Part shown: piece after piece, positions 48,925 to 60,861 of the stretch
Numbering within the stretch: the stretch's first letter is position 1
Layout: each line of letters starts with the position of its first letter
DNA from: Portunus trituberculatus
Lineage: Eukaryota; Arthropoda; Malacostraca; Decapoda; Portunidae
Length of the DNA: 64,000 bases
Reading direction: 5' to 3'
Assembly: GCF_017591435.1 (NCBI RefSeq)
Contig: NC_059283.1
Location: forward strand, 10,072,904-10,136,903
Notes under the pieces: generated by a model
Told to the model about the DNA's origin: nothing
The model's database searches: none
The model's input: only the letters and a program-made list of their open reading frames with translations
Program-made: the position numbers and the translations under genes

Positions 48925-49390
48925 AAAGGATGAATTGGATGAATTTTATCGTTATTGAGTTTTTTCCTTATGTTTCTACTTTTATGGTCACTATGTTTTC
49001 GTGCTTGTTTCTACTTGTCTGTTTCCTTTTAACTTTATACAGAAATGTGTACGTTTATTGTATCTTGAGACTTTACATTGCTCTATTTCATTTCCTGTTT
49101 TTCTTATGTTTTTGTATTAATTAAATCTGATGTCTTTTTTTTCATTAACCTGCCTCTTTTTTAACTTCATATATGCATCTCTACGTCTATTGCATCTTGA
49201 CTCTTTACACTGGTCTATATCCTTTCCTCTATTTTTCTTATGTTTTTTGCAGTAATGAAATCTTATGATGTTTTTTTTTTTTCATCAATCTGCCTCTTTC
49301 TTAACTTTGTATATGCATCTCTATGTCTATTGCATCTTGAGATTTGATATTGATCTATCTCGTTTCGTCTTTTCATGTTCTATAGAGATT
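48925..49390 (+). repeat. Diverged satellite, ~135 bp unit, three copies
   Basis: The motif t(c/t)tattg(c/t)atcttgag lies at about 49055, 49186 and 49326. Each copy also carries a ttaacttt/ttaacttcatatatgcat-like block before it and a tttcttatgtttttgtattaat-like block after. T-rich and non-coding. Confidence 0.75.
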
Positions 49391-49470
49391 ATTCTTTCTG
49401 GTGCCTTTAGTATAACGCTAAATTTTCTACCGACAAAATTATGCTCCCCCTTGCAGTATCTCCACGACTT

Positions 49471-49687
49471 TTAACCCCTTCAGTACCATGCTGCGTTTTC
49501 ATATTCATTCTACTTACTATTTAGCGATTTTATACAGCTTTAGAAATCTATGTGAGGGATTGAAATAGTAAAGACTCTGGCTATTCATCTTTTGAATTCC
49601 ATAGACCCTTCTTAATGCAAATAAAATAATATAATCATACCCTAAAATCATGGTAAAAAAAATAAGTGTCAGGATTGAAAGGGTTAA
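49471..49687 (-). mobile_element. TTAA element, copy 12
   Basis: TTAA at 49471-49474 and 49684-49687. Left TIR TTAACCCCTTCAGTACCATG is perfect. The right one is aggattgaaagggttaa. It directly abuts a TIR-2 fragment, as copy 4 does. Confidence 0.85.
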
Positions 49688-49832
49688 ATGGCTCTTGTTG
49701 AAGTGACACAAACTTCAAAAAGTCTTTCCACGATATCAGTGACACATTAACAGATTTATACATTAGTAACAGGAGAAACACTCAAAGAAACTGGCTAACC
49801 ATCACTGCGTCCTTGAAAAACAGTCATGAACA
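49688..49832 (+). mobile_element. TIR-2 element, fragment
   Basis: Begins inside the element (cttgttgaagtgacac) and continues through cagtgacacattaacag. It lacks the left TIR. Confidence 0.5.
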
Positions 49833-50158
49833 ATTAAGACTATGACGTAAAGAAATTTGAAGAGCAACAACAGCAAGACACGGAAAGAGGGTGTTGAGTG
49901 TTGCCATGGAAGTAAACAACGTGAAAAACAAAAGGTGTTCAAGGAGAGGAAAACTGAAGGCAAGAGTTTCATAGTTCCATCCCGTAACAGCCGCGGCGAC
50001 GAAAGAACCAGCTTGCCTTCGCCTTCCTGCCGCTGCTCGATCGCTCGCCACAACACGGGACTTTAATTTGACAGGATATCAGGAAAGAAAAGTTTTATTT
50101 CCTTCATAAAAATCTCAGCCATGAAGGTAGAGAAGGAGGAAAAGGCTGGGGAAGAGAA

Positions 50159-50298
50159 GGAGGAGGAGGAGGAGGAGGAGGAGGAGGAGGAGGAGGAGGA
50201 GGAGTATAAAAGCAAAAAATAAGCTAACAGTGGGAGAAACATAGTGGAAAGATTAACTATGGGAGAGGATAAAGGGTGGGAAAGAAAGAAATAATAGT

Positions 50299-50384
<86 letters not shown>

Positions 50385-50428
50385 AGAGGCGAAGTAAAGA
50401 CACATTTTTTTCTTACCTACTCACTCCA

Positions 50429-50466
<38 letters not shown>

Positions 50467-50470
50467 ACAG
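50159..50470. repeat. (GGA)n, (GA)n and (CA)n arrays
   Basis: (GGA)n at 50159-50203, (GA)n at about 50305-50379 and (CA)n at about 50431-50469. Confidence 0.95.
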
Positions 50471-50960
50471 AATCACCACCAATGATCCCGCTAAAGTTTC
50501 AGTATTGCGGGGCCAAGAATTAGTTCGCTTCTCTAATTTGGCTTATGAGGAGAAACATGATATTAGGCAGCAAGGAAACAGGAGTGGTATCGCCCCTTTT
50601 TCCCCCTTGTTGAGCTCCTCCGCCCCTCGATCCTTCCCTTTTCCCTTCTCTCTACTTTCCCTTCTGCTTCTTTCTCCCCTTTCGTTTGCTTCCCTAATTG
50701 CTTTCTGCTTTTTTTCTTCTTTGATTTATTTTTATCTTAGGTCTTTTTTTTCTTGTTACTTTGTCGTCGTCTTCGTGATCTCTCTCTCTCTCTCTCTCTC
50801 TCTCATCAGGGGAAGTGAGACTCGGTTAAAGATAAATAATTGCTACTCGACCATTACATTATATACCAAGGGCAGTTTGTGGTCAATGGCAGTATAATGA
50901 CACACTCCTCACGTGAATGCTGAAGCGCATCTGTGGATATGTATTGGTAAAAGTAACACT
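50471..50960. other. Unique stretch with a short (CT)n
   Basis: (CT)n at 50780-50804. No gene. Confidence 0.5.
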
Positions 50961-51455
50961 CGTATTAAAAACAACTTGCTCTCTCATCATCACAAGTTTC
51001 CAAGGCCACAAAGACGACTAGCATGGTTTTCAAGACAGTTTCTCCTCACAGGTAAACTAGTACAGTAGATCCGTGCGTGCTTTGGGATCCGAGGGGTCTC
51101 CAAGCGCACGGGTTCGAATCCTGTCTACGGTCTGAGTGTAGGTTGGGCTTCCTCACTCGGGGCAACGGTTTCCTAGCGGGTGGGCTTTGAAATAGGAGGT
51201 ACCCTTAATACGTATCCCCTTTAGCCCATAAATTCCCGTGAAAAGCCCACATGATATAAAAAAAAAAATCCATGACCAAAAACAAAAATTATCTTAAAAA
51301 CATGAGTATCTTCAGCTAGAGCCTTTGGAAAGTAGAAACTAGAAATCATGGTAATCCATCACCAAAAATCACCAGTATCTTAGAAATATGAGTATCTTCA
51401 GCTGGAGCCTTTGGAAAGAAGTGATAGTGAGGGAGCAAAGCGTTTCAGAATACGA
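50961..51455 (+). mobile_element. TIR-2 element split by a SINE-A insertion
   Basis: The left part runs from cttgctctctcatcatcac to ggtaaactag (51060). The element resumes at about 51269 with ccatgaccaaaaac. It contains a tandem duplication of the block gtatcttcagct(a/g)gagcct and ends gggagcaaagcgtttcagaa. Confidence 0.7.
51058..51268 (+). mobile_element. SINE-A copy inserted in a TIR-2 element
   Basis: B box GGGTTCGAATCC, the full body gagtgtaggttgggcttcct onward and the tail atgatataaaa plus A run are present. The tRNA 5' part is slightly altered (tacagtagatccgtgcgtgc). It must be younger than the element it interrupts. Confidence 0.85.
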
Positions 51456-51470
51456 TCTTAAACCTCTCAA

Positions 51471-51889
51471 TGTTATTACCACGGGAAAAAAAGGAACAAA
51501 TCAATGGGGAGCGGTGTCTCGTGGGGTTCTGGTTCAAAACAAATAAAAAGAGAGTGACTTTGAAAGGTAATAAAAGGAGTAAGAAATATTATCACTGACC
51601 TCCTTGATACGATTCAGTTCACCAAAAATTGAAGAATTATAAGCAAACGTGCACAAAAAGTCAAGTTTACGCAGATATAAATAAACACCAAATAAAAACA
51701 ATGAATGATAATAGAGAAGTGGCAAGCGAAAGTGCAGCAGAAAATGCCCTAACTTCAACTTCGCACAGAAAATCAACGCTCCTTTCACAACTTCCTTGAA
51801 AAAGAGAACGAAGACAGCTGACTTGTTGTTCATCACGAGATTGTATGTGATTATTAACGCTATCTAATTTAAAGCAAGAAATATTGAAA
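51471..51889. other. Unique intergenic stretch
   Basis: No gene or repeat recognised. Confidence 0.5.
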
Positions 51890-52570
51890 AGTAAAAGGAG
51901 GAAGAGGAGCAGAAGAGGAGAAGAAAGAAAGATGAGATGAGAAAGAAGATATGAAAGAGAGAGAAAGAATATGAGGAGGAAGAAGAGGAGAATAAAGAAG
52001 AACGAGAGAAGTAAGAGAAAAAGAAGGAAAAGAAAAGAAAACGAGGAAGAAGAGAGAAAAGAAAGGCCGAGATAAGGAAGAGGAAATGAAGAATAGGCAA
52101 AGAAAATAAGGAGGAAGATAAAAAAAGAAGGGATAAAGAAGAGGAAATGAAGAATAGGAAAAGAAAATGAGGAGGAAGAAGAGAAGAAAAAAAACGAAAG
52201 AAATAAAAGGAAACGAAGGAGAGGGAAAGAAAATGAGAAGTAAAGAAAAAAGAAGAAAGAATAAGAAAAGTAGAAGAAAAGAGAAAAAAAATAAGGAAGA
52301 AGAAGGAAAAAAGGACGAAAGGAGTAGGAGAAAATAAGAAAAGGAAAAAAATAAGGAAAAAGGAAAGAAAATAAGAAAAGTAAGAGGAAAAGAAGAAAAG
52401 TGAAAGAAAATGAGAAGGAATAAAAGAAAAAGAAACAAGGACGAGAGAAATAAGACGAAACGAAGGAAAGAAAATGAAGAGGAGGAGGAGGAGGAGGAGG
52501 AGGAGGAGGAGGAGGAGGAGGAGGAGGAGGAGGAAGAAGAAGAAGAAGAAGAAGAGGAGGAGGAAGGAGG
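51890..52570. repeat. Purine tract ending in (GGA)n/(GAA)n
   Basis: A/G-rich DNA with a loosely repeated aggaaatgaagaataggaaa block (52079 and 52140), then (GGA)n at 52478-52533 and (GAA)n to 52550. Confidence 0.8.
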
Positions 52571-52820
52571 AGATGAGAATTTCCGAATGTCACCAGGAAA
52601 ATTACCCACAATACCAGGAGCCTCACGACGCCCTTCAGCTCGGAGTGTTTCGGTTCAATAAACTAAAGACTCGAGATGTCTCACTCAGGGATTCACGACG
52701 CTTCGAACCTTGATTCCGATACACCGAATCTGCACATAAGGAGTGTTTCAGCCGATTCTGATACACACCCACAAAGCTTTTTTTTTTTTTAATCTTCATT
52801 ATCGTTTTGTAATCAAATAC

Positions 52821-52822
<2 letters not shown>

Positions 52823-52867
<45 letters not shown>

Positions 52868-52921
52868 AAGCGCAAGAACTCTTTAATACATACTTATACA
52901 TATATTGAAGAGAATTATTAA

Positions 52922-52994
<73 letters not shown>

Positions 52995-53082
52995 ACCCCA
53001 CCTCTCCACCTGTACCCAATTACAGCTTTCGGAAATATGTCCTAAAAACTTTATAATCCAGACACATCAATCGATAAATCAA

Positions 53083-53139
<57 letters not shown>
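52823..53139. repeat. Three (GA)n arrays
   Basis: (GA)n at about 52823-52865, 52927-52992 and 53085-53138 with unrelated ~60-90 bp spacers. Confidence 0.97.
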
Positions 53140-53141
<2 letters not shown>

Positions 53142-53376
53142 CAGACATCTGCTATCAAACTTCCTCTGTCTGTAAACTTGAGTAAATTCTGAAATAAAAA
53201 TAATCTGAAATCTCTGAAAATTACAAAAATACGAAAAGAATATCTGAAAACAGAAAAAAATTAACAATTTGAAACAATGAAATAAAAATCAAATAAATTT
53301 ATGAAAAAGAAAACTGCAGTAAAACAGTGAGTCTATTTTTTTGCGTAAACTATTGAAGGAGACTCACTTATTGCGC

Positions 53377-53562
53377 TCCTCCTCCTCCTCCTCCTCCTCC
53401 TCCTCCTCCTCCTCCTCCTCCTCCTTTTCCTCCTCTTCCTTTCCCCTTCTCTTCCCTCTCTTTCCTGATTAAGACGTTAATGAGAATGCAATTTAATCAA
53501 CTCATTAGTATTCCAGGTAAAGTGTGTTTTGACAAGGTGTTAAGCGGTGTTGTGATGGTGTT

Positions 53563-53607
<45 letters not shown>

Positions 53608-53940
53608 AAATAATTTACCTACGGCTCCTCTTTCTCCTCCTTTCCTCTTCTTCCTCGTTCTTTTCTTCATTTTTATTTCTTTTTCTTCTTTTTCTTCTTC
53701 TTTGCTTCTTCTTCTTTTTTTTCTTCTTCTTCTTCTTCGCCTTCTTTTCTTCTTTTTCTCCTTTTGTTTTGTTTTTCTCCTTTTCTTCTTCTTCTTCTTC
53801 TTCTTCTTCTTCTTCTTCTTCTTCTTCTTCTTCTTCTTCTCCTCCTCCTTCTCCTCCTTCTCCTTCTCCTCCTCCTCCTCCTCCTCCTCCTCCTCCTCCT
53901 CCTCCTCCTTCTCCTCTTCCTTCTTCTTCTTCTTTATAAT
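53377..53940. repeat. Pyrimidine block with (CTC)n, (CT)n and (TTC)n
   Basis: (CTC)n at 53377-53423, (CT)n at 53563-53604, then (TTC)n and (CTC)n from about 53680 to 53935. Confidence 0.92.
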
Positions 53941-54463
53941 TTTCTCACCGATGCATCACTTTCTTTCTTAACCAAATAATGAAAAGATTGTTCTTACTTC
54001 TTCACTCTTTACCTTGCCTCGCTGCTCCACATTTGTATCCTTGCGGCGCCTAAAACAAAATCCATCCATCCATCCACATTTATATCCACCCTTGTTACAT
54101 CATTAATTACCGCCAAGCAATCAGTCAGCAACGTCCCTCAAACTGCCAAACTCACCGCAACTTTCAAGCTAATTTTCGTCAGTGACACACGCACAGGCAT
54201 TACCTTCGCCCAGTAATGTGTAACCAAGTTGATCAAGGACTGAGGTGAAATTTAGGTCCATCGTTTTCCATTTGCGATGTTACACGATGACTTCCTAAGA
54301 AAATGTGTTGGTATTGGCGTTGCGTTTATGTTCATGTACGTAAGTCACTGCTTCGTTCATCTCTGCTGTCTCGAGTTTCAGTTCAGTGTCTGCGAAGTCG
54401 TGGGAATTGTCTCAAGGTGTTGGTATGAGGATGAAGTGATGTGTTTTTTTGGTTACTACATGC

Positions 54464-54469
<6 letters not shown>
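53941..54469. other. Unique intergenic stretch
   Basis: It holds a short CCAT run near 54061. No gene. Confidence 0.5.

Positions 54470-54531
<62 letters not shown>
54470..54531. repeat. (CT)n microsatellite
   Basis: A perfect CT run of about 30 repeats. Confidence 0.97.
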
Positions 54532-54553
54532 ATCGCTAGCGTCTTTTTTTTTT

Positions 54554-54754
54554 ATTCCCTACAATACTAGGACATATTTTCATCTTGAGATTCGTGTACG
54601 ATTTTATTGCCATTAGGAAGGGTCTATGGAAGTCAGAATTAATGGCTAGAGTCTTCACTATTTTGATCTCCACATAAGTTTCTGAAGCTGAATAAAATAA
54701 CCAAATAATAAAAAGAACAAATATGAAAATGAGTCCTGGTAGTGAAGGGGTCAA
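54554..54754 (+). mobile_element. TTAA element, copy 13
   Basis: Ends are ccctacaatactagga and tggtagtgaaggggtcaa; both TTAA sites are mutated. A ~10 bp deletion removes part of the gattagac region. Confidence 0.75.
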
Positions 54755-54954
54755 TTTGGTTTCTTATGTCTTTTATTTGTCTTGGATTTACGTAAGTACT
54801 TCGCATTTTCTTTACTTCGGGTTCGTCAATTTTTTTCTGTTTTCGTCTTATTATTATTATCATTTTTTTTTTCAGACAAAATATTTCCATTAGGTTTGAT
54901 AGTGCAGCTTATCTCAGTCTTGTATAATCCAACATGTCTGCTACTGTTTGCTCT

Positions 54955-55053
54955 TTCTTTGTTTTTGTTTTCTCCTCCTCCTCTTCCTCCTCCTCCTCCT
55001 TCTCCTCTTCCTCCTCCTCCTTCTCCTTCTCCTCCTCCTCCTCCTCCATTCCA
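54955..55053. repeat. (CTC)n-rich pyrimidine run
   Basis: CTC and CTT triplets with interruptions at about 54971-55050. Confidence 0.88.
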
Positions 55054-55604
55054 TCAATGTTAATATTCCTACTCAGAAACACACTTCATTACTCAAATTC
55101 CTTCCATTTTTCTCTCTCTTTTATTTCACGCTTTCCTCACAGTCATCAACCACAAACTCTTCTTTCTCTTCTATCAAAAACTTCCTAACCTTTTCCCTTT
55201 CATCTATCCAATACTCTTCTCAGCCACTTCGTAACCTTCTCCTCCTCAGACTAGCCACATGTCAACCACCCACTGGCCCTTATACCTTTCAGTGCACCCC
55301 TTCCCTGTTGCCTCCCTCCACTCGACCCACCCAGCCTCACTCCATCCCGCGCTCCCACCATATGTTTCAATAACCAGTGTCGCGAAGGTTTGCTCCCCGT
55401 GGCTCTGCTGAATAATTTGTTACTGCCTCCACGCCTCCTGTATTCATAGCTCAGAATCTCTACAGTGGTGGTCGAGAAAATGGAAGGTAAGGATTAATAT
55501 TATGAATACTCGGGATTGAAGAGTTGAAGCCGTTTCCATTGGGTTGAATACACGTGTGTCGGTGTTTAATTCCATTCCTCCAAGTCTCTTTACCCCGCTC
55601 TTTC
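55054..55604. other. Unique pyrimidine-biased stretch
   Basis: No gene or repeat recognised. Confidence 0.45.
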
Positions 55605-55700
55605 ATCTCTGGCCTGGTGGTTCTGTGGCGCGGTGCTCGCGTCTCTATCTAAAGGCCGCGGGTTCAGTCGTGACTCAGGCCAGCTTCCGTGGGCGAGGTA
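55605..55700 (+). mobile_element. Possible tRNA-like SINE head
   Basis: The text ggcctggtggttctgtggcg has A-box character and is followed by cgcgggttcagtcgtgac, a weak B box, with ggcc ends that can pair. No second copy in the window defines a body. Confidence 0.3.
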
Positions 55701-56632
55701 AGTGTTCTTGTTAGCTCCAGCCGCGCCGTGTGAGTATGGGTGTCGTGTCATATCTCATTCAATTTGCAAATGTATGAGTATTTTCTTTCTTCTCGCTTTC
55801 CATTTTCTCATTATTTCTTTTCTCTTCCTCCTTTTCCTTTTTTTCCTTATTCCTCATACCAATTTTCTCTCAGTCTCAATATCTGCAGCGTCGCATTTTT
55901 TTTGTCTTTTCAGCTGTGAATGTACCACAAGACACTGCGTCCACCACCTCCTCCTCCTTACTTCTCTCTCCTTCTTATTCTCTACCTTCGTATCCTTGTT
56001 TTCCATTCTCCCTCAGCCTCATAAAGCCTCACCCTCACAATCCCCGTCGTTCCCTCTCCAGTATGCACACGAGACACACAAGACACGCTATCCACGTAGA
56101 GTACACATTCCCTACCGACGTCTTGTTTCCGAAGCGACCTGCGTATTACAAAATATTTGGGGGAAAGGGATCTGGCAGTGCATTTTTCATATATTCCTGG
56201 AAACATTTACAACATTCAGCCAGACGTTCACTCCCGTTCGTAAACTCAACAGAGGGACAGGTTATCTTGAGGTTATCTGAGCAGCCATTGCCGAGACGTG
56301 AAGGACAGTACCTCGATAATGTAATCTCGTATCGGTAAAGCTGCAGGAGCCATACTCGGCCAGGGAAAGGCGGCAGACCTAACGTTACAGCTTGGCCGGG
56401 CTTCCCTAGGCTTGAGGAATGAGACGCGGGACCTGCACCATTGCACTGAGGGATTTTACTCGTGTTTCTTATCGCCGCTGTAACATTCTCCTTGAAGCAG
56501 AAAACATTGGTGCATTTTTATATTCATGAGTAACGCAAGGGGGTACTAAATAAGAACAAACAACCGCAGATCTGTTGGCCCTTACCAGGCAGTTTATGTT
56601 AATAGATCCTTTACATCTGGCAGAATTTTCTA
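55701..56632. other. Unique DNA, nothing recognised
   Basis: Balanced-composition DNA. Frames of 140-192 codons between 55702 and 56338 overlap in different frames and show no domain. The part 56280-56530 contains distinctive non-repetitive text and could be conserved non-coding DNA. Confidence 0.35.
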
Positions 56633-56831
56633 TTAACTCACATTTTTACCTTGAGATTTGTGAACGATTAGACGATTTTATTGACATTAGGAATGGTCTA
56701 TGGAGGTCAGAAGATTAATGGCAAGAGTCTTCACTATTTCAATTCCCAACATGATTTTCCGAAGCTGTATAAAATCACCAAACAGGAAGCAGAATGAACA
56801 TGGAAACACGTGATGGTACTGAAGGGGTTAA
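56633..56831 (+). mobile_element. TTAA element, copy 14
   Basis: It begins TTAACTCACATTTTTACC, lacking the ~15 bases of the left TIR. The right end tggtactgaaggggttaa is intact at 56831. Its right end takes part in the tandem duplication that follows. Confidence 0.8.
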
Positions 56832-57383
56832 GAGAGAAATTTAGCTGTACTTTTAAACCAAACTTCACATGGAATAACTGAATAACTCCTGCCCTCCTAA
56901 GATGTTACTAATACTATACTTAGCCTTAAAAAAAGTAGACAAATTTAAAGAAGACTAGACAAGTTTATGGATAAGGTTGGGATAAGAAGGTAGGTTTTAT
57001 ATAGAGGTTGTCACGTGAAAGTCTGAGGGTTTCTTGCACCTTCCCATATTTTGTTATGTTATATTCTTATGCTCAAAAGTATTCCAGTTGAACACGTGAT
57101 GGTACTGAAGGGTTTAAGAGAGAAATTTAGCTGTACTTTTAAACTAAACTTCACATGGAATAACTGAATAACTCCTGCTCTCCTAAGATGTTACTAATAG
57201 TATACTTAGAGAGCTTTAAAAAAAGTAGACACGTGTAAAGAAGACTAGACAAATTCATGGATAAGGTTGGGATAAGAAGGTATGTTTTATATAGAGGTTG
57301 TCACGTGAAAGTCTGAGGGTTTCTTGCACCTTCCCATATTTTGTTATGTTATATTCTTATGCCCAAAAGTATTCCAGTTGAAC
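56805..57383 (+). repeat. ~288 bp tandem duplication with a degenerate CR1-like 3' end
   Basis: Two copies start at 56805 and 57091 (aacacgtgatggtactgaag) and end at 57093 and 57383 (attccagttgaac). They are nearly identical. Each carries the last ~25 bp of a TTAA element and then a LINE-like end: one frame contains RRLDKFMDKVGIRR, followed by a 3' UTR with gtcacgtgaaagtctgaggg and ttcttgcaccttcccata. Confidence 0.85.
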
Positions 57384-57730
57384 GAGACTAGACTTTATAT
57401 TCCCTCCACTGAAGAAAAGGTAAAGGAATAGCTCAGGCGAGAGAAAGATTTAAATGTTCTTTCAGATATTAAGATTAAAGTAAATGAATGAATAAAAAGC
57501 TCTTCTACATTTCTGGAGTAAACATCGCTAAATATTTCTTCCGCTTCTCAGAAAATAAACTTGGCAAGAAAAGACAAAACTAAACATTTCGGAATTAATA
57601 ACACAATATTGTTATTTTATTGTCAGTAGGATTGCTTGCTGCATTTTATCACCCTAATGAAACCACATTATGTTGCAATACCTGTGTTTATCATGTGTCA
57701 GGCAGTTCATGGTATTCAAACTCTCCCTTC
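57384..57730. other. Unique intergenic stretch
   Basis: AT-rich DNA with no gene. Confidence 0.5.
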
Positions 57731-57736
57731 TCTCTC

Positions 57737-57814
<78 letters not shown>
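57731..57814. repeat. (CT)n microsatellite
   Basis: A CT run with one CAC interruption near 57738. Confidence 0.97.
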
Positions 57815-57816
<2 letters not shown>

Positions 57817-58030
57817 ACGTCAGTAGTCGTGCATACTCTAAAAATGTAGAGCGAGGACCCAACTTTGCTTAATCTTGCCAGTTGAAGTTTCACGTGACCT
57901 TTGCTTTGAAGTCTGAATCTTCCTTGTGTAAGTTTGCGTGGATGATTGAGACTCATTCTCTTCATGTTTTTGTTATCCAGTCAATTATCTTTTCATCTTT
58001 CCGATTTTTAGGGTGGAGAGAAGCCAGGAA

Positions 58031-58240
58031 GCCCTTCAATACTGAGATGCATTTTTACCTTGATTTTTTGGTATGATTAGACGATTTTATTTGTATTAGG
58101 AAGAGTCTATGGAGGTTAAAAGAATAATAGCCAGAGTCTTTACTATTCTAATCCCGACATGTGTTTCTGAAGCTGTATAAAATCACTAAATTGTAACCAG
58201 GATGAATATGAAAACACGTCCTGGTACTGAAGAGAGTAAG
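58031..58240 (+). mobile_element. TTAA element, copy 15
   Basis: Left end cccttcaatactgagatgc, right end tggtactgaagagagtaag. Both TTAA sites have decayed. Confidence 0.8.
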
Positions 58241-58490
58241 GCTGCAAAAGGTCTGTTTAAAGCCCCTCCACTACAAAATCTGGGTGTTTGTCTAGACTCT
58301 ATAGTTTCAAGTCTGCAAAAGTATCGTATATTCAACTGGGCGTCTTCTAAAAAGTATTCAATTCCATATATCTGCAAAAAGGCACGGTTAACTTCCTCTT
58401 CAAGACAAGGTTGGCTCTTTAATTATAGTTTCATTATGTATGCGTATCTCTCTGTCCTTGTTTGCCAGCTAAGTAATATAATGTTGGTCT

Positions 58491-58703
58491 TTAACTCCTT
58501 CAGTACTGGGACACATTTTTACTTTGAGCTTTGGGTGTGATTAGACTATTTTATTTACGGTACGAATGGTGTATGGAGGTCAGAAGATTGATGGCCAGAG
58601 TCTTCACTATTCTAATCCCCACACAAGTTTCTGAAGCTGTATAAAATCATCAAATAGTTAGCAGAATGAATATGGAAACGCGTCATGGTACTGAAAGGTT
58701 TAA
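58491..58703 (+). mobile_element. TTAA element, copy 16
   Basis: TTAA at 58491-58494 and 58700-58703. TIRs TTAACTCCTTCAGTACTGGG and catggtactgaaaggtttaa. One of the cleanest copies. Confidence 0.86.
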
Positions 58704-58831
58704 TTGAGTTCTGTCATTGTATATCTCTGTACAAAATCAACCTGCTTATTTATAGTTTTATCATTATATCTGTCTATCCTTGGGTGGTCACTAACTACTG
58801 TAATGTACTCAGAATCTGTCAGTGAGTGCAA

Positions 58832-59039
58832 GACCTCCTTCTGTACTGGGACACATTTTTACCTTGAGATTTGTGTACGATTAGACCATTTCATTGACAC
58901 TAGCGGCCTATGGAGGGCAGAAGATTAATAGCTAGAGTCTTTACTATTCTAATCCCCACACAAGTTTCTGAAGCTGTATAAAATTACCAGATAGTAAGTA
59001 GAATGAATATGGAAACGCGTCATGGTACTGAAGGGGTTA
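58832..59039 (+). mobile_element. TTAA element, copy 17
   Basis: Left end cctccttctgtactgggac. The right end gtactgaaggggttag has one mutated TTAA base. It is the fourth same-orientation copy within 2.4 kb. Confidence 0.8.
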
Positions 59040-59468
59040 GTTAGTATCTGTGAATAATCAATGTGCTTGTGTAGTGTACTTTATATTTGTGCTTCTTATC
59101 TATCAGAGGACTGTAGATAAGAGTAATGTACTTCATATTCACGTTTCTTCTTTATTCTGTTATCTCTGTGATGCAGCGGAGTATGTAATACAGTGAATGA
59201 CTGTAGGTTTATCAGGCAGAAGTCATTTCCATTTAATTTCCATGTAATCATTCACTGTCTCTCTTCTTACTCATTCCTTTCTGACTGGTGAAAATGCAAA
59301 GACCAAACAAACAATCACATTTCAGAGCCTCGAGGATTTAAGCTGCTATTAGAACTAACTTTTTATTTCTCTTTTTTATCACATATTCATTTTTGTTCGT
59401 CTTTCTGAATTTGATTGAGATGAAGTTTTGTTCAGCGTGGTGTTTAAAATGTCGAAGGACGTTACCAC

Positions 59469-59471
<3 letters not shown>
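59040..59471. other. Unique intergenic stretch
   Basis: No gene or repeat recognised. Confidence 0.5.

Positions 59472-59562
<91 letters not shown>
59472..59562. repeat. (CT)n microsatellite
   Basis: A perfect CT run of about 45 repeats. Confidence 0.98.
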
Positions 59563-59565
<3 letters not shown>

Positions 59566-60662
59566 CACGGCCACACAGTTCTCCCTCTTCACCCTAATCA
59601 TCGTGGCCTAATAATACAATGTCCCTTATAATTATGAACTCCACCCCTCCCTACCAACCCTCCATCTCCTGTGACCCCTGATACCCCCTGACCCCTTCCG
59701 ACCTCCACCATACACCACCCTGGCCGTCTCCTCTCTCCCCGCCTCCCGCCGCCTCCCACTGCCTCGCCATCACACGTCCAAGCCATCATATATTTACGTG
59801 CGTTAATCAAGGGACAAGCGCTACAAATTCCCGGCACTATTCTTTCAACTCGTGTCACACTTGCCGATTTCAACAAAATACGAAAGGTACGGGAGGGTCG
59901 AGATCCCCACCGCGCCGCACTGCAAACACCATCATTCCCTGCAAACCTGAGCAAGAAAACAATGAATATGACACAAAGCGATCATTTTTCTTCCCCTCAC
60001 TCTTTCACTGTGAACCCAAATCCTCGTCTTTTTTTCTTTCTCTTTTCTGCCTTGACTTAAAAAACTAAATAAAAACTATTTCACAGCGGGCAAAATATAT
60101 AATGTCTGGATGTGAGCATAGAACATAAAAACAGAAAGGTGAAATGTCAACAGGGAATAATACTGATGCAAAGGAGAGGTAGTTGAATACATGAAATAAA
60201 AGGCAGTGTAAGTCAAAGCCGCTCACTTACGAAGAAGTATTCCTGGTCACCTTACTGACACGAGAAGAAAAAAAAACTGAAAGAAAAGTGATGAGCTACA
60301 GTCTGTCCCTTACCGAGACTCAGTCACTAGAGAAGAGGAGAGAAAAAAGTGGGAGAAAAAAAGTCAAATGCTAGAAATGGAAAGAGATAAAAGCAACGGC
60401 CGTGAGCAAATAGACAGGTATTTTCTGTTGGTCTTCTAATAGGACTGTTGCTATTTCCGTCACAGGTGTGCCCTTAGGTGGCCACTGCTCACCTTACCTC
60501 GACACATCATTCTAATCCAGGTACAATTTTTCTTTCATTTGAGCTGCTTTCCCCAGGGGGGTGAGGTGAACTAACACGAAGACACCGCTTGAAGTCACTC
60601 TACCAAGTTAACCTTTCAACTTGCATTTACAACATACAAGGAACACCACCTCAATGGATTTC
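59563..60662. other. Unique DNA
   Basis: 59570-59960 is C-rich and free of simple repeats; the rest is A-rich. A 118-codon minus frame at 59598-59954 has no recognisable domain. Confidence 0.4.
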
Positions 60663-60861
60663 TTAACCCCTTCACTACCATGATAAGTCTCCATATATAT
60701 TCTGGCCACTATTAAGTGATATTATACAGCTTCAGAAACTCATAGTGAAAACTCTGGACCATTAATCTTCTGACCTCCAAAAACACTTCCTAATGTGAAT
60801 GAAATCGTCTAATTAAACCCAAAATCATGGTTAAAATGCGTCCCAGTATTGAAGGGGATAA
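60663..60861 (-). mobile_element. TTAA element, copy 18
   Basis: TTAA at 60663-60666 with left TIR CCCCTTCACTACCATG. The right end agtattgaaggggataa is slightly mutated. Confidence 0.8.

Noticed and set aside
51667..52626. A 319-codon minus-strand frame resembling a multi-pass membrane protein
   Set aside because: The hydrophobic composition comes from T-rich complement of an A/G tract; a second long frame overlaps it.
54897..55373. Proline- and serine-rich frames near 55 kb as a small secreted protein
   Set aside because: They arise from the (CTC)n run and T/C-rich flank; three frames are open over the same bases.
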